Part shown: piece after piece, positions 28,005 through 37,500 of the stretch
Position numbering within the stretch: the stretch's first letter is position 1
How the letters are laid out: each line of letters starts with the position of its first letter
Source of the DNA: Stigmatella aurantiaca DW4/3-1
Lineage (GTDB): Bacteria; Myxococcota; Myxococcia; Myxococcales; Myxococcaceae
Length of the DNA: 64,000 nt
NCBI RefSeq assembly: GCF_000165485.1
Contig: NC_014623.1
Span: forward strand, 9,504,893-9,568,892
Reading direction: 5' to 3'
Position numbers and translations under genes: made by a program
The notes under the pieces: model-generated
Seen by the model: only the letters and a program-made list of their open reading frames with translations
Database searches by the model: none
Told to the model about the DNA's origin: nothing

Positions 28005-30680
28005 GTGTCCCTGCCTTTACCGCCACTGCTCCCGCCCCGTTCTGCCCCAGGGCCCGCCCGCCCCGGGCAGCGGCTCGCGGGCGAGGCCACGCCCACACCC
28101 CGGCGCTTCACCGGGCTGACCCCAGCCATGGTGCTGGTCATCTGCCTGCTGCTGACGGCCGCCTCCACGGCGCTCTTCTCGCTGACGACCCGAGCAGGAG
28201 ATCGCACCCGGTTCGAGAACATCACCCGGACGGTCCAGGAGCGGATCGCCTCCCACCTCAACGCGGACGAGGCCCTGCTGCGAGGGACCGCGGGCTTGTT
28301 CTCCGCCAGTGAGCACGTCACCCACGAGGAGTTCCGCATCTATGTCGAGCGGCTGGACCTGAAGCGGTACGGCCCCGGCATTCACGAGATCGGCTTCAGC
28401 CAGCGCATCCCCGCGGCGCGAAAGGACCTCGCCGTGGCCACCCAGAGAGACCTGGGCTTCTCCACCTTCCGCCTCTGGCCGGACACGCCGCCCCGCGACG
28501 AGTACCACGCCATCACCTACCTGGAGCCCGCGGGCATTCGCTCCCCGGAGGCGATGGGGTTCGACATGTTCACCGAGCCCATCCGGCGGGCCGCGATGGA
28601 GCGGGCCTGGCAGACGGGGGCCCCGGCCCTCTCGGGCAAGGTCATGCTCGGACAGGAAGCAGCGGCCAGCGGCCAGGAGGGCTTCGTGATGTACGTCCCC
28701 GTGTACGAGGGGCATTCGCTTCCGGAGACCGCGCAGAAGCGCTGGCAGTTGCTGGAAGGGTTCGTCTACAGCCCTTTCTCCGCCACCCCCCTGTTCTCGG
28801 GGCTGTTCACCCCGCTCCTCCAGACCCGTATCACCTTCCGCCTCTACGACGGGCAGGAGCCGAAACCCGAGGCCTTGCTGTATGACTCGAGCGCCTCCTT
28901 GGAGAAGACCCATGCCCGGCCGGTCTTCACCTCCTCCTCCCAGCTCGAGGTGGCGGGCCGCCCCTGGACCCTCGTCTTCTTCTCCCAGCCTGACTTCGAG
29001 CAGTCGCTGATGGCCACCTGGGTCCCCAGCGTGGGAGGAATTGGAACGCTGATGAGCCTGCTGGTGTTCGCCTTCGCGCGCTCTCAGCAGAATGCCCGGA
29101 AGCGCGCGGAGGACAACGAGGCGGAGCGAGCCTGGCTGCTGTCGCGCGAGCGGCTGGCGCGGGCCGAGACCGAGGCCCAGCGCACCCACTTGCAGGACAT
29201 CTTCATGCAGGCCCCGGCGATCATCGCCATCCTGGGCGGGCCTCAACACGTTTTTGAGTTCGCCAACACCGCCTGCCAGAAGGTGCTGGGCCACCGCGAG
29301 CTGCTGGGCAAGCCGATCCACGAGGCGGTGCCAGACCTGAAACAGCACGGCCCGGCCCTCCTCGACAAGGCGTACCACACGGGCAAAGCCCTCTCCGGCC
29401 GAGAGGTGTGCCTGCCCTTGCGCTACACGCTGGGGGGACGCATCGAGGAGCGGTACTGGGACTTCTTCTTCCAGCCCCGCCGCATGCCGGACGGCGCGGT
29501 GGATGGAATGATGGTGTTCGCCTTCGAGGTGACCGACCAGCTCCAGGCCCGCCAGGAGGTGGAGCTCAGCCGAGAGGAGGCCCGGCGCAGCGCCGCCCAG
29601 CTCCAGGCCATCACCGACACGCTGCCCGCGCTCGTGGCCTACCTGGATCTGGCGGAGCGCTACCGCTTCGCGAACCGGGCCTATGAGAGCTGGTTCGGGG
29701 TGAAGCCCGAGGAGGTCCTGGGCAAGACGGCGGCGGAGTTCGTCGGACCGGAGGCCTACGAGGGGGTGAAGGAGAAGCTCCAGCAAGCCCTCTCGGGCGA
29801 GACCATCCGGTATGAGGTGGAGTTGCAGGTCCGGGGCGGCCGGAAGATCTACATGCAGTCCAACTACCTGCCGGACCGGGATGCCCAGGGCCACGTGCGG
29901 GGCATCGTGGTGCTCGCCCATGACCTCACGGAGCGAAGGAAAGAGGAGGAGATTGTCCGCAACGCCGTGCGCCTGCGCGACGAATTCCTATCGGTCGCCA
30001 GCCACGAACTGAAGACCCCGCTCACACCGCTGAGCCTGAAGCTCCAGGCGCTCGCCCGTGCGGTGGAGCACGAGCCCGAGACGCCGTTCACCCAGAAGGT
30101 CCGCTCGCACGTGGAGGCAGGGCGCAAGCAGCTCAACCGGCTGTCGGTCCTCATCGGGGACTTGCTGGATGTGTCGCGGATCAGCTCTGGCCAGATGCGG
30201 CTGCGCTGGGAGCCCGTGGACTTCGCGGTGCTGGTCCGGGAGGTGGTGGCGCGGCTGGAGCCCGAGGCTCTCCGGGCCGAGTCTCCCCTGAACGTCGAGG
30301 CGCCTGGGAGCCTCATGGGGAGCACGGACCGGCTGCGCTTCGAGCAGGTGGTGGAAAACCTGCTGACGAACGCCATCAAGTACGGCGCGGGCAAATCCAT
30401 CCAGCTCGTGCTGAAAGAGGAGGCGGGAGGGGTGGTGCTCCGGGTGAAAGACCACGGCATCGGCATCGCGCCCGAGCACCAGGCGCGCATCTTCGAGCGG
30501 TTCGAGCGCGCCGTTTCGGAGCGCAACTACGGTGGCCTGGGTCTGGGGCTCTACATCACCCGCACCATCGTGGAGTTGCTGGGCGGCACCATCCGCGTGC
30601 AGAGCGAGCCCGGTCAGGGCGCGGCCTTCACCGTGGACCTGCCCCGCGAGCCGCCCTCGGGCACGGCCCCCCTCAGCTGA
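28005..30680 (+). CDS. CHASE-domain sensor histidine kinase with two PAS domains
   Basis: About 891 aa, membrane-bound. TM1 at about 42-60, extracytoplasmic CHASE domain (about 75-300; FENITRTVQERI, GIHEIGFSQRIP, YLEPAG), TM2 at about 338-358, PAS (about 395-515), PAS (about 540-650), HisKA with His667 in SVASHELKTPLTPL, and an ATPase domain with N box LLTNAIKYG, G1 DHGIGI, F box FERFERA and G2 GLGLGLYI. CHASE domains bind small ligands outside the membrane. The start is uncertain: GTG 28005 opens the frame but has no good ribosome site, while the strong AGGAGGGG site upstream serves an ATG at 27977 in another frame. No response regulator is adjacent. Confidence 0.88.
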   Translation: MSLPLPPLLPPRSAPGPARPGQRLAGEATPTPRRFTGLTPAMVLVICLLLTAASTALFSLTTRAGDRTRFENITRTVQERIASHLNADEALLRGTAGLFSASEHVTHEEFRIYVERLDLKRYGPGIHEIGFSQRIPAARKDLAVATQRDLGFSTFRLWPDTPPRDEYHAITYLEPAGIRSPEAMGFDMFTEPIRRAAMERAWQTGAPALSGKVMLGQEAAASGQEGFVMYVPVYEGHSLPETAQKRWQLLEGFVYSPFSATPLFSGLFTPLLQTRITFRLYDGQEPKPEALLYDSSASLEKTHARPVFTSSSQLEVAGRPWTLVFFSQPDFEQSLMATWVPSVGGIGTLMSLLVFAFARSQQNARKRAEDNEAERAWLLSRERLARAETEAQRTHLQDIFMQAPAIIAILGGPQHVFEFANTACQKVLGHRELLGKPIHEAVPDLKQHGPALLDKAYHTGKALSGREVCLPLRYTLGGRIEERYWDFFFQPRRMPDGAVDGMMVFAFEVTDQLQARQEVELSREEARRSAAQLQAITDTLPALVAYLDLAERYRFANRAYESWFGVKPEEVLGKTAAEFVGPEAYEGVKEKLQQALSGETIRYEVELQVRGGRKIYMQSNYLPDRDAQGHVRGIVVLAHDLTERRKEEEIVRNAVRLRDEFLSVASHELKTPLTPLSLKLQALARAVEHEPETPFTQKVRSHVEAGRKQLNRLSVLIGDLLDVSRISSGQMRLRWEPVDFAVLVREVVARLEPEALRAESPLNVEAPGSLMGSTDRLRFEQVVENLLTNAIKYGAGKSIQLVLKEEAGGVVLRVKDHGIGIAPEHQARIFERFERAVSERNYGGLGLGLYITRTIVELLGGTIRVQSEPGQGAAFTVDLPREPPSGTAPLS

Positions 30681-30873
30681 GCTCACTGCCTCCGGACGCC
30701 AGGGGCTTCGGCCGGAAGAGCGCGCACGCGTGCACCGGCTGCGGGGGGTATTTTTGCGGCAACAGCGGGCACAGGATGAACGTCGAGGTCTTCGACTGCA
30801 CGTACCGCGGCGGCGCGGCACAGCGATGGCAGAGGCTGGTGGGAAACGGCAACACGGCGGGCGGGGTCTCCAT
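30673..30873 (-). CDS. Cys-rich small protein, possible zinc ribbon
   Basis: 66 aa: starts METPPAVLPFPTS; has a CHRC knuckle near residue 15 and two later cysteines in ILCPLLP and HACALFRP, about the pattern of a degenerate zinc ribbon. Pro-rich throughout (KYPPQPV). I have no function for it. GGGAG lies five bases before ATG 30873, and the start is 23 bases after the stop of the Ser/Thr kinase gene on the same strand, so it is probably the last gene of that operon. Its end overlaps the convergent CHASE kinase by eight bases. Confidence 0.7.
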   Translation of the reverse strand: METPPAVLPFPTSLCHRCAAPPRYVQSKTSTFILCPLLPQKYPPQPVHACALFRPKPLASGGSELS

Positions 30874-30896
30874 GTGCTCCCCTTCTCTTTCTGGAA

Positions 30897-31916
30897 TCAG
30901 GGAGCACCGGATCCGGCGGGCACGGAGCGGCCCTGAGCGGCGGTGGACAGGACCCACGGCCACAGGTCCTTCAACGCCCCGCGCAGGGCCGAGGCACTCG
31001 GGAAGCGGGCCTGGGGCGGCTTGGCCAGCAGCGTGAGGATGACGCGCTCGAAAGCCTCGGGCAGGTGCGGACAGAGGGTGCGCGGCGGCGCGGGTGCCTG
31101 TTGCACCTGGAGAAACATGAGCGGCACGGGCTGGGGATGGCGGAAGGGAAGCTGACCGGTGACCAGTTCGTAGGCCACCACCCCCAGCGAATACAGGTCG
31201 GTGGCCGCCGAGGCTGGAGGCGTGCCCATCACTTGCTCCGGGGCCATGTACTCGGGCGTGCCCATCACCGTGCCCTGGGTCGTGCTGCTGTCCACATGGG
31301 CGCTCTTGGCGAGCCCGAAGTCCATCAGCTTGAGGATCCCCGTCGGGGTGATGAAGAGGTTGGGCGACTTCACGTCCCGGTGCAGCACCCCGTGCGCATG
31401 CGCATGCTCCAGGGCACACGTGGCGTGGGTGAGCCAGCGCAGGGCCTCGGCGAGGCTGGGGCGCCGCGACGCAATCAGCCGCTTCAGGTCCATCCCCTCG
31501 AGCAGTTCCACCACGAGGAAGTGCCGCTGCCCATCCAGCCCCACGTCGAGGACTCGGGCGATGTTCGGATGCTCCAGGACACGCACATGGTCCACTTCCT
31601 TCCGGAAGCGCGTCACCAACTCCGTGTCATCGACGGAGGCCATCAGCAGCTTGAGCGCCACCTGCGCGCCGGTCCGCAGGTCCGTGGCCGCATGCACCGT
31701 CGAGGTCCCTCCCGCCCCCAGCCACCGCTCCACGCGGTAGCGCCCCGCGATCACCTGCCCGGGCATCGGGCCCCGCGCCCCCGGCGTCACCGGGGGATGG
31801 GGGGTCACCTGCCCCTGAAGGAGCGTCCCCGTCGGAGCCCGGACCGCCAATTGGGTCTGGGCCTCGGGGTTTCCCAGGTAGCTCAGGCCTCCCGCATCAT
31901 CATCACCCTCCTGCAC
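30897..31916 (-). CDS. Eukaryotic-like serine/threonine protein kinase
   Basis: 339 aa soluble kinase. A 55-residue leader precedes a complete kinase domain (about 58-310): Gly loop LGAGGTSTVHAA, Lys in VALKLL, Glu in FRKEVDHV, catalytic loop HRDVKSPN, DFGLAK, activation segment with TQGTVMGTPEYMAPEQ. No transmembrane or sensor domain is attached, so input must come from a partner. GTG 31916 has GGAGG five bases upstream. It starts 16 bases after the ODP/MBL gene and is followed by the Cys-rich microprotein gene, giving a three-gene operon. Confidence 0.94.
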   Translation of the reverse strand: MQEGDDDAGGLSYLGNPEAQTQLAVRAPTGTLLQGQVTPHPPVTPGARGPMPGQVIAGRYRVERWLGAGGTSTVHAATDLRTGAQVALKLLMASVDDTELVTRFRKEVDHVRVLEHPNIARVLDVGLDGQRHFLVVELLEGMDLKRLIASRRPSLAEALRWLTHATCALEHAHAHGVLHRDVKSPNLFITPTGILKLMDFGLAKSAHVDSSTTQGTVMGTPEYMAPEQVMGTPPASAATDLYSLGVVAYELVTGQLPFRHPQPVPLMFLQVQQAPAPPRTLCPHLPEAFERVILTLLAKPPQARFPSASALRGALKDLWPWVLSTAAQGRSVPAGSGAP

Positions 31917-31932
31917 GTGAGCCTCCGCTGGG

Positions 31933-33075
31933 TCAGCTGTTGATCAGGGACACACTGCCCGGCGCCACGCTCCCTTCGATGTCGATGTGGGGGGTGGGCA
32001 GATTGTACTCGGCGGCGGCGCTCGTCGCCTCGACGATGATGGGGCCGGAGATCTCCGGTGGCTCGCCCTGGCAGAGCAGCTCCACGACGTGCTCCAGGGT
32101 CCATTTGCCCATCCGGTTCACCTTCAGCCGCTGGCCCTCGAAGACCGCCGTGTCCGACAGCTCCTGGCTGGTCGAGAGCTTCGCCTCCACGGAAGCGCCG
32201 AGGTAGCCCCGCGCGAGCGACACCACCCGGTCCACCACGGAGTTCCATGCCTGCAGGTGGGAGCGGTCCTGGGCCTCGTCCATGATGTCCAGGCCCACCC
32301 GCAGCCGCTCCATGCGCTCCAGGAACTGCGCGACGAGGGGGCCTCGCACCACGCGCCCGTGCTGGGGCGCGATGATCTCCACCGCGGGCTGGAGCTTGCG
32401 AATGGCCGCCACGGCGCGCATCAGGGCCGCGTTCACCGGCATGTAGATCTGATGGAAGGCGCGGACGCCCGTCCAGTCCGACTCCTGGGCCCACAGGTCC
32501 TGGGCCTTCGCCTCGGTGAGGCCGCCGAACAGGTCCCCCGAGAAGAGCACCCGGGTCTGGGGGTCATAGAGCATCACCGCCCCGCGGAAGTGGCAGAACG
32601 GGGAGGGCACTGGAATCAGCCGGTGGCCGGTGGGGATGTTGAGCCCTTGCGTGAACTTCTCGGTGGCGATGAAGCGCCCGCGCGGCAGGTTGAAGTGGAC
32701 GATGAGCCGCCAGGTGTCCTCCGAGCAGATGATGCCCGCGCGGGGAGAATAGCGCGCCGAGATGATGGCCGCCGAGGAGCCGACGTCCGGATCCTGGTGG
32801 TTGATGAACATGGCCGACAGGCGCTCCATCCCCCCAATCAGCCCCGACACCTTGGTGTGGATGGTGGAGAAGTCACTGCTGGAGCCCGGATCCACGAGCA
32901 GGTTGAACTCGTTGGCCTTCTGCGTCTTGGCGTCGATGCCCCGGAAGCGCCTCAAGTACGGGTTGGCATGGAAGATGCTGCCGGGCTCACGCTTGCCCAC
33001 CCAGAAGGTCTCGGCGGCAATCTCGATGGGAACCAGGCGCAAGTCCTGGTTGGGCTGGGAAGGCGTGCTGGTCAT
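31933..33075 (-). CDS. Metallo-beta-lactamase-fold protein with ODP-type di-iron site
   Basis: 380 aa. The first 250 residues are the MBL domain of the flavodiiron/ODP branch, which binds O2 or NO at a di-iron centre. All ligand positions are present: HQDPD (His93, Asp95, Asp97), His162 in PFCHF, Asp181 in SGDLFGG and His239 in APQHGR; Glu of the usual HxExD is replaced by Asp. There is no flavodoxin domain, so electron transfer would need another protein; a sensory role is as likely as a reductase role. The last 130 residues form a separate region of unknown fold (about 270-380). ATG 33075 is the natural start; open frame to 33342 is unlike the family. First gene of the kinase operon. Confidence 0.88.
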   Translation of the reverse strand: MTSTPSQPNQDLRLVPIEIAAETFWVGKREPGSIFHANPYLRRFRGIDAKTQKANEFNLLVDPGSSSDFSTIHTKVSGLIGGMERLSAMFINHQDPDVGSSAAIISARYSPRAGIICSEDTWRLIVHFNLPRGRFIATEKFTQGLNIPTGHRLIPVPSPFCHFRGAVMLYDPQTRVLFSGDLFGGLTEAKAQDLWAQESDWTGVRAFHQIYMPVNAALMRAVAAIRKLQPAVEIIAPQHGRVVRGPLVAQFLERMERLRVGLDIMDEAQDRSHLQAWNSVVDRVVSLARGYLGASVEAKLSTSQELSDTAVFEGQRLKVNRMGKWTLEHVVELLCQGEPPEISGPIIVEATSAAAEYNLPTPHIDIEGSVAPGSVSLINS

Positions 33076-33167
33076 CGCGGACTCGGAAGAGAGGGCTGTT
33101 CGCGTATAGCGCACTGAGCATGCTACCAAAGGACCTTCTGTTGTTTCCCCCTCCGAGGTCGAGGCGC

Positions 33168-33547
33168 ATGGCCGCCCAGAGTCAAACCGAGCCGCGAGGC
33201 GCGTTCCGCCAGGTCCTCCACGCAGGCAATCACACTTTTCATGCCGCCCCCCCGCTCCCCCCGGGGGACACCGCCTCCGCATGGCCTTGGACCGCGTCGA
33301 GACGCAGGTGGAGCGCGACGACTCGCGCGAGCGGCAAGGCACCTACGTCCTGCACGCGAAGCTCGCCTTCCACGGGGACCTGCCCCCCCAGGACACGCAG
33401 AAGCTGCACGACGCGGTCGCGCGGTGCCCCATCCACCAGTTGATGACCTCGGCGACCATCGACGTGGTGACGGCCCCGCTCGACCCCAGCGAGGCTGGGA
33501 CGGCTGGGTCACCGGGCGCGAGGAGACCCTTGTTCCAGGAAGCTTGA
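33168..33547 (+). pseudogene. OsmC-family gene with internal deletion and frame change
   Basis: The first 38 codons from ATG 33168 (AQSQTEPRGAFRQVLHAGNHTFHA) match the N-terminus of OsmC/Ohr-like redox proteins. A second frame starting at 33281 (MALDRVETQVERDDSRERQG to RCPIHQLMTSATIDVVT) matches the C-terminal half, including the second catalytic Cys. What should lie between (the helix around the first Cys, about 30-35 residues) is missing and the reading frame shifts near 33265-33280. The protein cannot form the two-Cys peroxidase site. Family assignment is from sequence pattern; a short start at 33281 could still make an 88-residue fragment. Confidence 0.7.
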
Positions 33548-33597
33548 GCAGCAGCCGTGCAAGCTTCCCAGGCGATGGAGGGCATCCACCGCCTGGG
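33538..33597. terminator. Tandem hairpins between convergent genes
   Basis: Hairpin A: GGAAGCTTG (33538-33546) with CAAGCTTCC (33560-33568). Hairpin B: CCCAGGCG-A-TGGA with TCCA-C-CGCCTGGG (33567-33597), 12 pairs with one A-C mismatch and a five-base loop. B ends ten bases before the infC stop; A overlaps the stop of the OsmC remnant. No U-tract on either strand. Probably a bidirectional terminator. Confidence 0.6.
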
Positions 33598-33607
33598 GGC
33601 GCTGAAC

Positions 33608-34279
33608 TCAGGGAGCGGCGGGCTGCTCGTCCTGCGGCGCGGCCACAGGGGCGCTTTCGGCCGCTGGCTTGCCCGCCGCCTGGGCACGCTTGGCGGTCAC
33701 GGCGGCCTGCTTCACCAGCTCGCGGGCCCGCTGAGCCACCTTGGCGGTGGGCGCGAGGATCATGAACATCAGGCGCCCTTCCATCCGAGGAGGCTGCTCC
33801 ACCACCCCCACGTCCTTCAGGTCCTGCGCCACGTCGTTCAGGATGACGGTGCCCTGCTCACGGTGGGTGATTTCCCGGCCCCGGAACTGGATGACGACTT
33901 TCGCCTTGTTCCCTTCTTCCAGGAACCGGCGCATGTTGCGGACCTTGAACTCGTAGTCGTGCTCTTCCGTCTTCGGCCGGAGCTTCACTTCCTTGAGCTG
34001 AATGACGACCTGCGCACGCTTCGATTCCGCGGCCTTCTTCTTCTCCTCGTACTTGAACTTGCCATAGTCCATGAGCTTGCAGACCGGCGGGCTGGCCATG
34101 GGGCTGATCTCGACCAGATCGAGCCCTTCGGTCCGGGCCCGTTCCAGTGCGGCCTCAATGGGCATGACGCCGAGCTGCCCGCCATCGGCTCCCACCACGC
34201 GGACCTCGCGGGCACGGATACGGCGGTTGGTTCTCTGGTCACGGCTCCCGCCGCGGCTGCTTCTCTGTTCGCGAATGAT
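33608..34279 (-). CDS. infC: Translation initiation factor IF-3, with ATC start and long C-terminal tail
   Basis: IF-3 binds the 30S subunit and checks initiator tRNA-AUG pairing. N domain: NRRIRAREVRVVGADGGQLGV, then SPPVCKLMDYGKFKYEEKKK at the linker; C domain: VKLRPKTEEHDYEFKVRN to MEGRLMFMILAP. After about residue 175 a tail of some 45 residues rich in Ala, Lys and Gln follows, absent from E. coli IF-3 but known from Myxococcus Dsg. The frame extends past a GTG at 34198 through essential N-terminal sequence, to ATC 34279 and ATT 34276; AGAGGAG lies six bases before the ATC. No AUG is available. Rare start codons in infC are the basis of autoregulation. rpmI and rplT do not follow it here. 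Confidence 0.93.
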   Translation of the reverse strand: MIREQRSSRGGSRDQRTNRRIRAREVRVVGADGGQLGVMPIEAALERARTEGLDLVEISPMASPPVCKLMDYGKFKYEEKKKAAESKRAQVVIQLKEVKLRPKTEEHDYEFKVRNMRRFLEEGNKAKVVIQFRGREITHREQGTVILNDVAQDLKDVGVVEQPPRMEGRLMFMILAPTAKVAQRARELVKQAAVTAKRAQAAGKPAAESAPVAAPQDEQPAAP

Positions 34280-34554
34280 GTGAGGCTCCTCTGGAGTGGG
34301 AATCCAACGGTTCCAAGGTAATGCCCGTCCCCTGCTCCTGCCAGGGACTCTACCCCCTCGCCCGCACCACGCCCTAGCGCCCGTTTCGGGCTTTCATCGA
34401 ACCCCCTTTCCCCTGTTTTTTCCGAGACAGGCGTCCGATGGTTCGCCTGCCCGCGCCCGCCTCCCTCAGAGGAGGCTCACCGTCGGGGAAGCAATATCTT
34501 CCTCTACTGTCGCGCCGGTGGCGCTTGCCACGTGCACCGTGAACCTTTCACAAC

Positions 34555-37500
34555 GTGAGAATTTATTCCGGCACGCGCGTGGGAAAACTTCTCCTTGGCA
34601 CGCTCCTGGCGATGGGAGTGCCCCTCCCCCGGACAGCGCGGGGCGCCGAACCGGAGCGGTGTCCGTCCCGTTTGCCGGGCTGGACCAACATCGCGCCCGA
34701 AGCGCGAATCACCCCGTCCTCGGCCTACACCGACGCCCAAGGCGTCACCCAGGGGGGATGCCAGGCCGTGGACGGGCTCATCGGCCTGGATGGCCGGGGC
34801 GAGTGGGTCTCCCACTGGGAAGTGAATCCGTGGATCACCCTGGAGTGGGACACCCCTCGGACCATTCACGCCATCGACCTGTATGACCGCGTGAACACTT
34901 GGCCCAACCTGAACGCTGGCATCCTGAGGTTCAGCGACAACACGGCGCTGGAGGTCACCGGAATTCCCACCGGCGGGGCCCTCAAATCCATCACGTTCGC
35001 GCCCAAGACGGTGACGTGGGTGAAGTTTGAATCCACGGGCGGTAGCGGCAACCTCAATGGCCTGTCGGAGATCGTGGTCAGCGAAGTGCCGTCCCCCACG
35101 CGCGGCCATGCCCGAAGTGAGCAGGTCAACCTGGTCTTCTGGCCCGGCACCCGCCTGACCTCCAGCACCCCCTTCAACGTGGGGACGCGCCAGCTCAGCA
35201 CCAAGTTCGGCGAAGACCCGAACAATTACCATGACTTTCCCAACGGCGCGTGGCTCCAGCTCGACCTGGGTGCTGGCAATGCGCAGCACGTCAACAAGGT
35301 GCGCCTGCGGTTTGGCACCGCCAGCACCGTCGCCACGGCCTACAAGATTTGGGTCGGCAACGATCCAGAGCTCGCGGACGCCACGCTGGCCGCCGACGTG
35401 AGCAACAACACCCGGCAGATCGTCTCCCAGCGGTTCACGCCCATCCGCGGACGCTTCGTGCGGGTACAGGTGTTCAATACCGCCCCGGGCTCCCAACCCG
35501 TGCGGGTGGATGGATTGTCGGTCTACTCGATCGATCCGAAGCCGGTGACGCGGCACTACCCGGTCAACGAGCGCGGCGCTGGCAAGGCGAAGCTCGAGCC
35601 CCTGCGGGGGTGGGGCTGGTACCACGCGGCGCGCAAGGCGAACAACCTCCTCTCCGATGACCCGGTGACCGTCGCACCGGACGACCGCGACGACAGCAAC
35701 ACCCCGCTCGATCTCGCTTACGAAGGCGCGGCGTTCCGCGTCGAGTTGGATGACACCTACACCCTGGAGAAAATGATCCTCGGCTTTGGCCGTCTCCCAC
35801 CCACGCCCGCGGAGCTCCAGGTCGAGCTGTCCGTCGATGACATTCACTACCACACGGTCTTCAACGGCACCGTCCCCCCGGGGCACGCGCCGGTCCTGAC
35901 ATGGTCCACGGCCGGCGGTCAGGGCGATGCCAAATATGTCCGTGTCACCTTTCCCAGGACGGCCGCGCCCCACAACGTGCAGGTGCTGTCCCGCCTGGAG
36001 CTGTACGGCCTGCCCGTCGCCTCCCCGGCCATCCTCCCCGGCGAGGCGCCGGAGGGCTCGCTCCCGGTGGGCACCCTCGATGTCCCCTTCGGCGGCTACC
36101 TCAGCGCCGCGATCTACGACTCCCAGGGCAAGCTGGTCCGGACCCTGAAGAACCGAGAACCCGTGGCCAAGGGCCAGAACCGTCCGCTCTACTGGAATGG
36201 ACGGGACGATTTCGATCACGAACTGCCGCCGGGCCCGTATCAGTGGAAGGCCGCCGTCAGCAAGGTGTCTTCCCGGGACGATGGGAGCGTGGGCAACACG
36301 GGCAATCCCTCTCATGGCCTGACCCATGCGCCGTATCACGCGGCGGCGCTGGCGTACGATGCCGCAGGTTATCTTTACACGGCCAGCTCCTGGGAAGAGC
36401 CGGAGATGGACTTGCGCCGCTACAAACCCAATGGCACGCCGGATTGGGCCTTGTCGGGCAAGCTCAACACCGCCGTGGCCACCGACGGCCAGTTTGTCTA
36501 TGTGGCGCAGTGGAAAGAGCAGGATGGCCTCATGGCCAACGTCATCCGCCGCCACCGTGCCAGCGACGGCGCCCCCAAGGGCTTCACCGGTACGGCCGAT
36601 GGCACGATCCTCATCAATCCCCCCGCGGCCAACCCCAAGCCCGAGAGCCAGCGCAGGGCCACGGCGGACCAGACCCGTTGGTACGTGGGCATCAATGGCC
36701 TGGCCGCCGATGCCACCCGTCTCTGGGTGAGCAACTACCGGATGAACCGCGTCGAATGCTACGACAAGGCTTCGGGCGTACTCTGCGGCTCCTTCGCCGT
36801 GCGCCAGCCGCTCGGCATCGCGGCCGGTGCCGACGGGTTCATCTGGGTCGCCCACGAGGGCAGCCGTGTCACCCGGTTCCGCGCGTCGATGCCGCGAGAT
36901 CCTTCCTGGGGAAAACCCGTGGGCGGCCTCTCCGGACTGGCCGACCCCTATGCCCTCTCCCTGGGCCTCGGCGGCCAGCGGCTGTTCCTGACCGAGCTCG
37001 GCACCGGGAGCGTGCTGGAGTACAGCACCGCCCTGGGCCAGCGGCTCGCCACCCATGGCAGGCAGGCCCAGCCTGGACCGATGCAGCCGGATCATTTCCG
37101 CCTGGGCGACCGTGCCGGTATCGCCGTGGATGAGCAGGGCCGGTACGTCGTCGCGGACACCGGCAACCACCGCCTTCAATGGTTCTACGCCAACGGCACC
37201 CTGCGGCGCTCGATGAGCAGTGAGTTCATCTCCGCCCCGTTCGTCGACGAGACCGGCGAAAGCCCTCACTTCGTCCTCAGCGGCCCCCGCCAATACGCGG
37301 TCGATCTGGCCACCGGGGCGTGGCAATACACGCACAACTGGACGCCCACCGACAACGCGTTCTTCGATGCGGTCTCCAAGCGGCGCCGGCTCCAGGTGGG
37401 AACCCACCAGGGCAGTCCCCTCTACCGGGACTTCCTCTTCTATACCTCCGATGGCTTCCGGGGAGGCGTGACCGTCTACTTGCTCGAACCGGGTGACACC

